From assembly GCA_941918925.1 (NCBI GenBank), contig OW799233.1, positions 129,728,833 to 129,792,832 on the forward strand: a DNA stretch of 64,000 nt, in the 5' to 3' direction. Source of the stretch: Phyto melanocephala. Its lineage: Eukaryota > Arthropoda > Insecta > Diptera > Rhinophoridae. Below the pieces are notes generated by a model. The model ran no database searches, had not been told where the DNA came from, and was given only the letters and a program-made list of their open reading frames with translations. Each line of letters opens with the position of its first letter. Position 1 is the first letter of the stretch. A program made the translations under genes and the position numbers. Below are positions 12,850 to 22,896 of this stretch, piece by piece.

Positions 12850-13273
12850 ACGTATGCTAGTTAGTAATCAATGGGTCAGAACTAAGCAAACGTCTAATTT
12901 AAATCTCCATGTTGCACTGAACCCTTGAAAACTTTCTAACGAAATTTTGCCTGTGATGCCGGAAATGTTTGTTTCACGCTTCAGCTGCTTCTTTCGATAA
13001 AATCCTGATAGGAAACATTAATAAGAGATGCGTCATGCATTAAAATCTTGTGCATTGTAGGTGTCATAGGATGCCAGGGACGTAAAGTGATGCAGTGTCT
13101 AAGCAATAATCGGCCAACTTGTGCAAATGGATTTTGTGGGCACTTGATATTACTTTAGTAATAACTTTGATTCGATGGAAAAAATCAAATTCAATTCCAG
13201 TTATTTGTGCAGCTAAATCGGAATTACAAAAAAAAAAACCTTCTGCTGGTGTTACCACCGTTGCTGTAACCAA
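12850..13273 (-). pseudogene. Broken ORF of a repetitive arthropod protein family
   Basis: The minus-strand reading gives NSDLAAQITGIEFDFFHRI, then SAHKIHLHKLADYCLDTASL (13273-13090). After frameshifts it continues with a segment like KEAAEA.NKHFRHHRQNF.RKFSRV and finally RLLSSDPLI (13000-12850). This order (target-site-like GITG block, LY.P..HK block, EAAEA.NK..R block, SDPLI tail) is one I recognise from an uncharacterised, highly repeated arthropod ORF family, probably transposon-encoded. Stops and frameshifts make it a pseudogene. Family assignment is from memory of the pattern and should be treated as tentative. Confidence 0.5.
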
Positions 13274-13796
13274 TTCCAGTTTTTTTTACACAGGTAGATA
13301 AGGGTAATAAATAAATGTATTAATTTGATTAAAAACCCATTTAGGGGTACAATTATAAAAAACCAAAATATTTTATGACTGACAAAACGGTTTCACTTGT
13401 GCCTATGCAAAATGAGCAAAAACAGAAATAAGTTGATATTTTCAAAAAAATCGTTAAAAAAAAATGCGCAACGTTTTTTTTAGTCTAATAGTAGAGATTT
13501 CATATTTTATCGTCATGTATAACATTTAGGGGATCACGACGTCAGTCACTTTCAAAAACCTTTTGATGTTTTTTTTCTCAAAAAGTAAACAAAAAATCAG
13601 TTTTGTTGATTTTAAACTATTTTTTTTATAATAAATAAATATTTAAAAAAAAAAATTATAAAAATTATTATAAGCAGCTGTTAGTATAGTCTTCGACAGA
13701 AAAAAGAAATCAATGTAAAGTCTTTATTCGTTTAGCCACAAAAAAATATATTGTAAACCTCTTAAAACCGTAAAAAGACAATACTTAAGTACCCAT

Positions 13797-14912
13797 TAGG
13801 GTGATCGACTCGGTTTTACAACCGGAGGAAAACCCGGTTCTTTTCCTTTTTTTAGCTGGCGGTTTTTTCTAAATGTTGATTTTTCGAATATCGAATGCAC
13901 CGGTTTTTTTATCCGAAAAAGGCGGTTTTTATTTTTTTTAAGTTTATTTTCATATATGTATCTTTGTAACCAATCGTACCATAGTATATTTAGTATGCGA
14001 AAAGTTTTCAAAAATCAGAAAATAAAAACTATTAAATATTCTTCCATAATATTGTAAGAAATTTATTTGTTGTTTAAAAAACAAATGTAAAATAAGAAAA
14101 ATAATTAAGTTTAAATATTAGTTTTTTATTGGATATAAACCTAACGTTAAAACTTAAAGGTAATTGAGGCATAAACTTAGCTGATCGATATTTTTAGGTA
14201 AAAGGTGTAGTTACAATAAAGAAAAACCAATAATCATCTCTCCTTCCAGATCCTAATTTTAATTAATGTCATTAAGTATCTGTTAACTTCAATTTCAATT
14301 AAACCATCGAATAAACTAATTTATGCCTATATTTGTGTGTCTGTCAGGGGTATAAGAAAGAATTTTTAAAATGAAATTTTAAAGTTTTTCTCTCTTTAAA
14401 AATGTAATTTTAAAATGTATTTCAAATTATAGAAATCATTTCAAACAAAATACGTTAGTGCATATTAGTTTAAAAGATCCATTTAATATTTAAAAAATGT
14501 ACCGAAGGAGATACAAAAATTTATAACAGCCTTATAAAAAGTCTTATTTATTTATGTATTAATTAATTGTATTTATTTATTTTAATTGTAAAGAGTACCT
14601 TTTGTCCTTAAATTAAAATAATTTAAACCAAATTTGTCTACAGCATTCATGTCAGTTATTGCACTATTGTGTAATTGTGCAGCCAAACGTATATAAACTG
14701 TAAAAATTTAATATTTAGATATAATTTTTATTATAATCTTTTTGTACAATATTTTTTAATTTTTTCTCTAAATATTATATTATATATATTCGAACCGGTT
14801 AACCGGTTTTTTCTCAATTTTCAAAATAGCAACCGGTTTTTTTTTTTAAATTCTAAATTTCAAACTATTTGGAAACCGGTTTCCTTAAAAAGTCGAATAA
14901 TCGATCACCCTA
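13797..14912. mobile_element. hAT-like non-autonomous element with 8-bp target duplication
   Basis: The ends are TAGGGTGATCGA and its inverse TCGATCACCCTA, flanked on both sides by the same 8 bp GTACCCAT (13789-13796 and 14913-14920). An 8-bp duplication and a T/CAGGG-type end are the hAT signature. Subterminal regions repeat the motif AACCGG/CCGGTT many times on both sides (13815-13930 and 14793-14880), as expected for transposase-binding repeats. The 1.1-kb interior has no recognisable transposase. The clean duplication indicates the ends are exact. Confidence 0.85.
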
Positions 14913-15193
14913 GTACCCATGCAATTTACTCAACTTTCATGACTTTAACAGTGTTCCAAAACTACAAATCTCAAGCAAAAGTCTTGAAAAGTCACTAAAC
15001 CATACAAAATTTTATGGTCTGTCGAGCTGCGTACTTAAATTTTTACATTTCTTAAAATTCACTTTTGACCATATGTCCGGCTAGATTGGCAAAATAGCAC
15101 TATGTGCGGCGCTATGAGCTATGAAACGCGTGAAACAATGTTCTTAGTGAGAAATCATTTTGTTGAGCACTTAATATCACGTTTGGTACGGTA

Positions 15194-15387
15194 AATTGGC
15201 CACCTAGATCGCGTGGTATTACACCTATGGACAATTTTCACTGAGGGTGTTGAGGTCTTTAGGAATAATCCAGCTACGATTGTTGCTTTAGAAGCCAACA
15301 CTAATCGTGTTATTTGCTCCAATAAGTCGCCCAAATTGACCTCCTAAGACGTGGCCATAACCAACATTTACATGACATCATTTTAAC
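15194..15387 (+). pseudogene. Tc1/mariner-superfamily transposase C-terminal remnant M3
   Basis: From 15194 the reading is NWPPRSRGITPMDNFH, corresponding to the third catalytic motif of this family (WPPRS.DLTP.D.F). After a frameshift it continues FRNNPATIVALEANTNRVIC and, after another stop, RRGHNQHLHDII, the family C-terminus. The first conserved Asp of DLTP is replaced by Gly (GITP). Only about 65 residues of a ~340-residue protein survive. Plainly inactive. Confidence 0.75.
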
Positions 15388-17218
15388 ATCATCAAGTTAA
15401 CATCTTTTAGAATTTAGCTTTTAACGTTGTATCAATACCGAATATTACACTGTGTGTGAGTGTTGTTGTCAAGTTACGAGAGCAAAAGAAACACCACAAA
15501 CAAAACTTTAACTGCACTCAACTAAACAAATATTTGTGATGTCATCTGCTTATGCTAAATGCATGTATTTGTACAAGCCGCACTCAAATACAAATCAGCT
15601 GCAACAAGTTTTCACAAAAGTTACCACACAAATACTCTTAAAAGTTGTCTGAAATCCTTTAAGAAATTAGCAAAAAAAAAAAAAAGTGAAGAAAGTAGAA
15701 GGAAAAAATCTTAAAACAATTAAACTTAGTTTAGGTGCGGTCTCCACTCATCTCTTAATGCTTAAAAAAACAAACAAACAAATAAAAAATGAAAACAACA
15801 GCAGAAGGGTTATGTAGCAGCCTTAAATGCACGTTGTAGTTGTTAGAAACTTTTGAGTTAAAATTTCTGTTAGAAGTTTGAAAAATATCTAAACAGTCAT
15901 AGAAGCAGCAAAGCCTCAAAATGTGAAAGCTGCAGCAAAGAGAACGTATTTTCAACAAGTTTCACACGAAATTGACACATTTGTCAGTTAAAACTTAAGA
16001 ACAAACAATTTCAACAGAAAGATTTTAAGCAGACTGCATAAAAACCACTTGGCAAAAGAGGATTTTGTGTTTTTTGTTTTTTGGCATTTGAATTTAAGAC
16101 ATGTAAATGACTGAAAACAATTGTCACTTGTTGGGTGGCAAAAGACAACGAACTTAACGACAATAACAATAATAATAATAAAACATTAAAGAAAATTGCA
16201 ATTTTAGTAGACAAAAAAAGTTTTTCGAAACTATCGAAAAAACTGCAGACAGACAGACAGACAGACTGACAAATATAACTTTTTGAAGTGAACTTTTAAA
16301 AGAATATTAAAATTAAAAACAAAAACATTTGTAATTATAAAATAAAATTTGTCTGCAAAAGTTTTGAAGCCAACGAGAAAACTATAATTGTTAAAATAAA
16401 ATTATAAAACAAAAATTATTAAAGTAAATCTGAATTTAAAAAAAAAATAACCTCATTAAAAAGTACTGTAAGCAAGGCCAAACATAAGATACCCTACGCT
16501 ATTTCCAAGATTGAATGCATATTACTTTTTGGATATTATTCGACAAATTTCTGTTATGTACGTGATATCGTTAATATATTACAAAAATTACAAAAACACA
16601 TTATCCAACAACATGAGTAATATTCTATCAAAATGTATATTTACTTTGTTGCTAGTCGGTAAGTGGTAAGCTTAGGTCAACTGTTAGTTTTTTATTGCGT
16701 TGTATTATTGACTTTTTAAACAAAAAATGAACAAACGAGTGAATGGAGTTAGGTAAAGAGATATACTAACAAATATTTTGCTAAATTGAATGAAACAGTC
16801 AATGCGGGTTTATTTAGAATATGTACATATTTGTAAAACTTTGATAAATATGAATATTTGCGCATTCAAAAAATTTAAATCTCTGATGTGTATTAAAAAA
16901 AAATTATATAAAAAACTATCAAAATATCCGCTACTTCCCTAGCGCTTACTGTATATTTATTAAACACTCAAATTCTTTTCCTAAATATATTTTTTCGTTA
17001 ATTTATGAAAACTTGATTCTCGAATTAATTGTATTTAGAAAAATTAAAGGTACTTCATATCTTCCATCTCAGCCAAGATCAATGCTTCCTAGTTTCTAAG
17101 TTTTAGATACAAAAATTTAGAAAATACAAAATTGGCTATAAAAATAAGAAAAATTACTTTTTGTCCTGCTCTGTAATTTTTAAAATCAACTTGGATTAAT
17201 AAAAGAATTCTATATACG
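15388..17218. other. Unannotated intron-like stretch
   Basis: Nothing coding is recognised. A (CAGA)n run occurs at 16249-16270, and long A runs at 15671-15686 and 16439-16450. Inferred to be intronic by position. Confidence 0.4.
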
Positions 17219-17626
17219 TACACTAAGAGAAAAATGACGATCTAGATTTAAGAATAAAATTCTTGAATGTAGATTGCTGAAATCTTCCGATTTCAAGCTT
17301 GAATTTTAGTCAGTAAGATTGACGTTATCGAATTTAAGCATAAATTCTTGATTTTAAGAATAAATTCTAAAAATCTAAAACGCAATATTAACTTTAAGAT
17401 CGTTTTCTTAAAATCAAGAACGAAATCTTAATTTTTAGATCGTATTCTTCAATTTAAGAACATATTCTTAAAATTAAGATTTAATTCTTGATTTAACATT
17501 AAACAAAACGTGTTGTTTATAAATTGTAAAATGCTGAATGAAGAAGACGCATTGTGAAAAAAGTGTAAAAGAAATTTTAAATTATTATAAAAAGCATTTA
17601 AAATAGAAAACCAGAACACCGACGCA

Positions 17627-17794
17627 ATGGTACTTGTAACCATACCAGTAAGTGACGATTTGTTACCGATGGCAATTGGAAGTTATGAAGTGATCAGTAT
17701 GCCGGAGGAAGTTGCGTCGGAATCGTCAGACGACGCTTTGCTAAAAAAATCTTCTAGAAGAGTTTTAAATGGAGTCGGTTTTCAAGTATCTTAA
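17627..17794 (+). CDS. Small open frame inside the CACTAAGAG element (55 aa)
   Basis: From ATG at 17627 the reading encodes 55 residues, beginning MVLVTIPVSDDLLPMAIG and containing an acidic serine stretch EEVASESSDDAL followed by a basic KKSSRRV, then stops at 17792. The base composition is noticeably less AT-rich than its surroundings, and a donor-like GGTAAGTG follows the stop by two bases, so it could be the first exon of a longer, now mutated, transposon gene. No family is recognised. Another moderately GC-rich block at 17935-18150 could be a further decayed exon. A real product is doubtful. Confidence 0.3.
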   Translation: MVLVTIPVSDDLLPMAIGSYEVISMPEEVASESSDDALLKKSSRRVLNGVGFQVS

Positions 17795-18377
17795 GGGTAA
17801 GTGCTCTTTCTTATTTATGTGTGTGTATGTATATGCAGTTAGGAAAATGTCTATATTAGAAGAAATCATAATTGTCTTTAAAGGAGTCATAAAAAAATGA
17901 AAAACAAGTGACATTGATAAGTTTTCTTTTAGTATGAAATAGACAAAGAGACACTTTCAATGGTGCATCACTTAATAGTGTAATTACAAGCTCATCTCGT
18001 TTGGAAGAAAAAGACGATCAACAAATCATATGCAGAGTGCGGAAATTGGTTAATCAGTTGCAGCTGCTTATATATTATCATTGAGTAGAGATAATGCTAA
18101 TTGGGAGGAAGTTTATCACAAAAGGGAACTTACCTTTAAATGTAAGTTTTAAAACCGAATATAACTTTCTCAAGATGTAAATATTACATTATCATTGCGT
18201 TTCTTTTTTATTTTTAACACATACTACACACACCTATGTAAATATATAGATAAATAAAAATTTAAAAAAAAAATAGTTTTATTTGAACATTGAATTTGGT
18301 AAAAACCAATAGGCCTATTTTCAAGAATTCAAGTTTAAAAATAATTTGAAACAAGAAGTTTATTCTTAAAATTTAAA

Positions 18378-18493
18378 GGCAGTATTCATAAAAAATATTT
18401 TAGGTTTATTAAAGGCTTATTTGACAGATGTTGTAGAAAAATTTGTCAAATAAGCCTTCAACAAACCTAAAATATTTTTTATGAATACGGTCC
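18378..18493. mobile_element. Near-palindromic 116-bp hairpin MITE nested in the CACTAAGAG element
   Basis: The left arm (18378-18425) with GTATTCATAAAAAATATTTT, AGGTTTATTAAAGGC and TTATTTGACA is repeated inverted on the right (18442-18493), leaving a loop of only about 16 bp. Arms differ at very few positions. The outer ends GGCAGTATTCAT and GGACCGTATTCAT are slightly unequal. No coding content. Confidence 0.75.
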
Positions 18494-18734
18494 TAAGAAT
18501 TTATTCTTGATTAAAAATTTAAAATAAGAACATAATCTTAAATTCGATCTTGAAATAAGATTTTTTTCAAAATACAATTTTTCTTAAGTTTTTTTTCTTG
18601 AGTTAAGAATTCTCGCGCTTAACAGACTTTTGAAACTAAAATACTTGATTTCAAGCATAAAATCGTGATTTTATCACGTTTTTTCTCTTAGTGTATGTAT
18701 GTACATATATTAAAAAATATAAAAAACATTCAAA

Positions 18735-19662
18735 TACAAAAGGTACCATTTTGGTCGCCCATAACATTTTCAGCCTCACCTGGTATCAATGGTCGATAAT
18801 TTTACAATTTTAGCTTCATAACATCATAACGTAGAAACAACAAACAGTTACATAAAATGCGAAAAAGTACCTCTATCGTCGCCCATAACATTTTCAGTCT
18901 TACCACGTATTAATAGTCACTAATTTAAAAATTATAGCTTCTTAACGGTAGAATATTTAGAAAGTGACATAAAAATGTGAAAAAGTACTTTTTTGGTATC
19001 CCATAACATTTTCTAGCTTCTCAAACAGAATACAAAATACAAAAAGTACCATAAAATTTTAAAAAAATTACCTTTTGTATAGCCCAATATATTTGTAATA
19101 TCAACCCTGATCAATAGTCCCTTATTTCAAAAATCTAAATTCATAAACATAGAAAATAGAAAAAGTACCGTAAAAATGGGAAAAAGTGAGTAGTCCATAT
19201 AATTTGCAACTTCAACTTAGATCAAAAGTCGCCAATTTTAAAATTCTAGATTCATTAACGTAGAAAATACAAAAAACACCATCAAAATGGGATAAGATGC
19301 CTTTTTGGATTTCCATATTAATGTATAAATTCAAGGTTTAAAAAGTTTAATATGTAATAAAAAGTACTAGAGTACTTTCCCATTCTACGTAATTATAATT
19401 TTTAATATCTAATGAAACCCTATTAAATAGTTTTATCAGAATAACTCAGTAATTAGGAATTAGACATATTTTCTCTTTTTTTCCCCTTATGGTTATCTTT
19501 ATACATCCCTTTGTTGTTTCGAAAAATTCCACCTCAATAATTGTCCATATTCTATAAGGCCATACAAATAATCAACTCATGTGCTATTGCATAATATAAA
19601 TAAAAATTAAAAAAAAGTTCAAAAACGAGTAGCAACTCTTATTAGTTATACATGCAAATTTG
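18735..19662 (-). repeat. Foldback-like arm: ~120-bp tandem units plus unique arm segment
   Basis: About five diverged units of 110-125 bp repeat between 18735 and 19310, each with a CCCATAACATTTTCAG-type block, a TCAATAGTC block, a CTTCATAACG block and an AAAAAGTACC block. The following segment (19312-19662) is an inverted match of 21330-21810: for example TTCCATATTAATGTATAAAT here and AATTTATACATTGGTATGGA there. The pair therefore forms the two arms of an inverted structure around 19663-21149. Drosophila Foldback elements also have arms made of tandem units, but sequence homology to them is not claimed. Confidence 0.6.
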
Positions 19663-19845
19663 AAAAAAAAAAAAAAAAAAGTCAAAATCCTCTTAATTTT
19701 TTTTCGCAGAGTAACTAATGAAATTTAAGTTTATTTTTTTATAAACAAGTAGAATTTCCGATAGGGACTGCTTTAAAACTTGCTGCCGTACTAATGAAGT
19801 CTGTAAGAATTTTTTTTCAGTATACTTTGTCAAATGATCATGAAC

Positions 19846-19975
19846 AGACTTACGCCAGAACAATGTGTACAAATCGTTCAAATTTATTTTCAAAATTCGC
19901 ACTCTGTTTACACTTAGCACTTTGCCAAGTTTACCATAATCGTCCATCTGAACATGTAATACGCAATAAATACTA
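19846..19975 (+). pseudogene. Tc1/mariner-superfamily transposase N-terminal remnant M4
   Basis: The plus strand reads MNRLTPEQCVQIVQIYFQN (19841-19897), the start typical of this transposase family (compare M1), then after a stop and frameshift YHNRPSEHVIRN (19931-19967), corresponding to the helix-turn-helix region written elsewhere as HNRP(S/N)E.TIR. Everything downstream, including the DDE catalytic domain, is missing. Non-functional fragment inside the Foldback-like element. Confidence 0.65.
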
Positions 19976-20161
19976 TTAAGATACAGTTTTTTAAAATTTT
20001 TATATCAATTTTGACATTCTAAAAAGTGAATTTAGTCGAGTGCGAAAATTAAATTAAATCATTGAATTTCTTATTAAAATATTTTATAATTTCGAATTTT
20101 ACATTTGTAGTACATTATCATATTCAGCCAGCTGAATACAATAGTCATTTTTATTAAATAC

Positions 20162-20840
20162 TAGCTAATACCCGGTGTGCTTCGCCACCCCAAATTTTAG
20201 TATTTAAATTATATGGCAGGTGCCAAGCCCACTATTGTTAATACACCCATTTTTTTCCATAAATGTTTATTTGAAAATCAAAGTTGCTTTTGCAAAATCT
20301 TAGTACTCTAATCGATATCGTTTTCCAGATATACGATTTCTAGTATTTAATTCATATGGTAGGTGCCACGCCCACTATTGTTAATGCACCCATTTTTTTT
20401 CATAAATGTTTATTTGAATATCAAAGTTGCTTTTGCAAAATCTTAGTACTCTAATCGATACCGTTTTCCAAATATACGAATTTTAGTATTTAATTCATGT
20501 GGCCACGCCTACTATAGCAACTACGCCCATTTTTTACTTAAATATTCGTGTGGATGTCAAAATTTACCGTACTTAATTTGAAGACTCTAGCTGCATTAAT
20601 TTTCGTGATATATAATATTTAATACTTATTCTTTAATAGGGCGTGGCACCCCGCCCACTTACAATTTCAAACCAAAGTATAGCCTATAGTTCCTTCCAGG
20701 CATACAGAAAGATTCTGTGAAAATTTCAAGGAAATCGGTCCAGCCGTTTAGCCGTCTATAAAGCACAAACAAACATACAAACATACAAACATATAAACAT
20801 ACAAACATACAAACACACATTGATTTTTATATATATAGAT
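20162..20840 (+). mobile_element. Non-LTR-type retroposon tail element R1 with 11-bp target duplication
   Basis: It begins TAGCTAATACCCGGTGTGCT and ends ATTGATTTTTATATATATAG-AT. The identical 11 bp TTATTAAATAC flanks it (20151-20161 and 20841-20851), as produced by target-primed reverse transcription. Interior: 2.5 diverged copies of a ~150-bp module with CCACGCCCACTATTGTTAAT, then GGCGTGGCACC, then AAATCGGTCCAGCCGTTTAG and an (ACAAACAT)n run (20769-20819). Start and 3' tail resemble RTE-type LINE-derived short elements common in insects; no reverse transcriptase is present. Confidence 0.7.
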
Positions 20841-21149
20841 TTATTAAATACAAGTCACAAAATTTAAATGCAAAATTTATGAAGATCATCAGCTGAATAA
20901 ATTTTACAAAGCTACAATAAAAAAAACGTAACGTTTAACACAATATATTCAGATCATAATGCATTACTTTTGATGGCGATCTACGTTATGGAACAGAATT
21001 TATTGTAAAAAAATGTAAGAGATGCGTTTTAATAGACTGCAGTGCAAAATGTGTCCAGGAACACATCCAATATAAAGGCGGCAAAACTGTAAAGACGAAG
21101 AGGAAATGTCAGGCAGTAAAGAATCGGCGCCACAAAATGTTTAGCAAAA

Positions 21150-21840
21150 ATCCTAGCTGACAGGTGTGTGTCCTTTTTTAAATTTTTACCATTATGGAGA
21201 AAACGGGTTAAAACTGTAGTTTGGTACTTTTTTGATGCCCCGTTCTACTTTCAAACACAGTAAGCTAGGAAAAAATTTAAATTGTATTAGTTAATCCGCG
21301 AAAAAATAATAATTGTATTTCGACTCTCTTTTCAAATTTGCATGTATAAGGAATAAAAATTGTCCTTATTTTTGGTACTTTCTTTTAAATTTTCTAACTT
21401 AACTCAAAAAGACACAATTTGATAACTATTAAAACCTAATAGAGTATAGACCATTATTTAGGTGAAATTTTTAGAAACTTTTAGGGGAATAAAAATTTAC
21501 CAAGAGAGGTGAAGACGGGAAACTATAATAATTTGCAATTATAGGCTTAATTGTAAAAAAATGTAATAGAGATTTCACCAGACATTAAAAAAATATGGAA
21601 TTAGGTAAAAATTCACAACAGAGTAAAAAGGAGAAAATTTGGGAAAAGAGTTTGATACTTTTTAGAATATTATTATTATTTTTATGCATAAAAGAGTAGA
21701 TTTACTCTTTTGAAATCATGTCTATTAAAATATTTTATTATAACATAAGACATTTTAAACTTGGAATTTATACATTGGTATGGAAAACACAAGATAGGTA
21801 CTTTAAAGTCAAAGAATTTTGTATTGAACGAGTGATCAAA
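21150..21840 (+). repeat. Second, inverted arm of the Foldback-like element
   Basis: This segment matches 19312-19662 in inverse orientation and 39015-39440 in direct orientation. Shared blocks include TTCAAATTTGCATGTATAAG, CTCTTTTGAAATCATGTCTA and GGGAAAAGAGTTTGATACTT. No ~120-bp tandem units follow it on the right, unlike the other arms, so this arm is truncated or was never expanded. Confidence 0.55.
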
Positions 21841-22292
21841 ATCTATGTTTTTTTATAAAACTTACTTTTTTTTAACTTAAAATATACGCTAACAAAGTAG
21901 CGAGTATTATGCTAGTATTTATATTAACCTATTTAGATTGAAATAACATACTGAATATATATATATGTATATATTATCTGAAATAAATCTATAAATGTTT
22001 AATCAAAAGATTGTTAAATGAATTATAATGTAAGTTATAAAAATATTTATCTAAAAGTTAAACAAAAAAACTTATTTCAATAAGCAATTTAAGTCCCTAA
22101 CTTTAACTTTTAAACTAATTTTAAATCAATATCAATACCACTCCAAAATAAACAAAAATACATACAAATGTATGTATTAGCCAAACGGTAACAAATACCC
22201 ATATAGGTATCCCGAAAAAAAAATTATTTAAAAATGGGAACATGTATGCTTTTTTGTGTGCAATGCGTAGTAAAGAACAAAACGTTACTTAC
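21841..22292 (-). other. timeout: timeout intron 2, exon-proximal part
   Basis: The donor GTAAGT directly follows exon 2 at 22292-22287. The remaining sequence is AT-rich with no acceptor-framed exon. The intron continues to the left edge of the window, since no stretch there encodes the expected next part of the protein. Confidence 0.6.
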
Positions 22293-22616
22293 AATTTTCA
22301 ATGATTTCTTTAATTTACCAAACAGAGCCGACCATATTATATCACGTGTGAAGGCATTCTTGTAGCCCTGCAGAATATCAATGAGCTCAAGGAAAACCTT
22401 ACGACCATGATTATCCTTGGGTGGCCCATCACGATACAGCAACAATGTGGGATTCGTTAATATGACAAGCAGACGTATTAGTACGTCGGCATATTCATCA
22501 TCCTCTACATAGTCGGGCAGCATGTAAACCAAATCCGTTTGCAAGACTTTGCCATGACCCAAGTGACGACGATACTCATGATTATCCAAATCACGACGTA
22601 AAATCCAAATAAGATG
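22293..22616 (-). CDS. timeout: timeout exon 2 (TIMELESS-family replication/circadian protein)
   Basis: This 108-codon exon follows acceptor TTGCACTTAG and ends at donor ATT|GTAAGT, both in phase 0. It starts HLIWILRRDLDNHEYRRHL and continues through LQTDLVYMLPDYVEDDEYAD, VLIRLLVILTNPTLLLY and FLELIDILQGYKNAFT, ending KLKKSLKI. This aligns by eye with residues ~40-145 of animal TIMELESS, the N-terminal helical repeat region. The family protects replication forks with TIPIN and aids sister-chromatid cohesion; the insect paralogue is timeout (tim2), distinct from circadian timeless. The family is about 1200 or more residues long, so only the first ~12% lies here. No stops or frameshifts are seen: an intact exon. 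Retaining ILTNP and YKNAF-type positions favours timeout over circadian timeless. Confidence 0.92.
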
Positions 22617-22794
22617 CTAAGTGCAAAAGAAAAAAATAAAAAAAACTTAATAGGTATAAGAAAAAATTAAAAAATAAATGATGAAAATGAAAAATCAATC
22701 AAGCCTAAGTAATTTGAAAAAAAGGGCGCATAACAATGAGGATGGCAAACAGATACACCACCAGCCATTAAGTAAACATTTTACAATACTTTAC
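22617..22794 (-). other. timeout: timeout intron 1 (178 bp)
   Basis: Minus-strand donor AAG|GTAAAG at 22794 and acceptor TTTGCACTTAG at 22617, preceded by a T-rich tract. The phase is 0 on both sides, so exons 1 and 2 join without frameshift (…QGLK + HLIW…). It is small, as is usual for flies, in contrast to the very long following intron. Confidence 0.88.
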
Positions 22795-22896
22795 CTTTAA
22801 ACCTTGCATGGTATCTGGCTCCGTTTGATACTGTTTGCCATCAAAAAAGCCCAGAGCTGCACAAGTGGCATCTATATCGGCCAATAAAATTGACAT
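22795..22896 (-). CDS. timeout: timeout exon 1, start codon exon
   Basis: The 34-codon first coding exon starts at ATG 22896 in the context GAAAAATG and reads MSILLADIDATCAALGFF, then DGKQYQTEPDTMQGLK. The block DATCAALGFFDG..Y..EPD is the conserved N-terminus of TIMELESS proteins (human form LATCSALGY.EG..Y.KEPD). This ATG was chosen because it is the only one giving that N-terminus and the frame upstream has no alternative start nearby. It joins exon 2 in phase 0. Expected to act in the nucleus at replication forks; circadian or light-input roles have been described for the fly paralogue but cannot be judged from this piece. Confidence 0.9.

Larger units (their letters stand above)
17221..18693. 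mobile_element. DNA transposon with CACTAAGAGAAAAA termini
   Basis: Left end CACTAAGAGAAAAATGACG and right end (reverse complement) CACTAAGAGAAAAAACGTGA are inverted repeats, flanked by TA on both sides (17219-17220, 18694-18695). Subterminal regions on both sides carry many variants of TTTAAGAATAAATTCTTGAT (17250-17500 and 18320-18660). A short open frame and a nested hairpin element lie inside. The CACTA start would suggest the CACTA superfamily, but the flank is TA rather than a clear 3-bp duplication, so the superfamily is unresolved. Confidence 0.7.

Noticed and set aside
17221..18693. Assignment to the CACTA superfamily from its end sequence
   Set aside because: The flank looks like TA rather than a 3-bp duplication and no CACTA transposase is seen, so the name was not used as a class.
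18735..19310. CRISPR-like regular repeats
   Set aside because: Units are contiguous, ~120 bp, diverged, without unique spacers, and the genome is eukaryotic.
22224..22589. Start of timeout at the internal Met at 22589
   Set aside because: Codons upstream (HLIWILRRDL) are family-conserved and an acceptor at 22617 joins them in phase to exon 1, so the true start is 22896.
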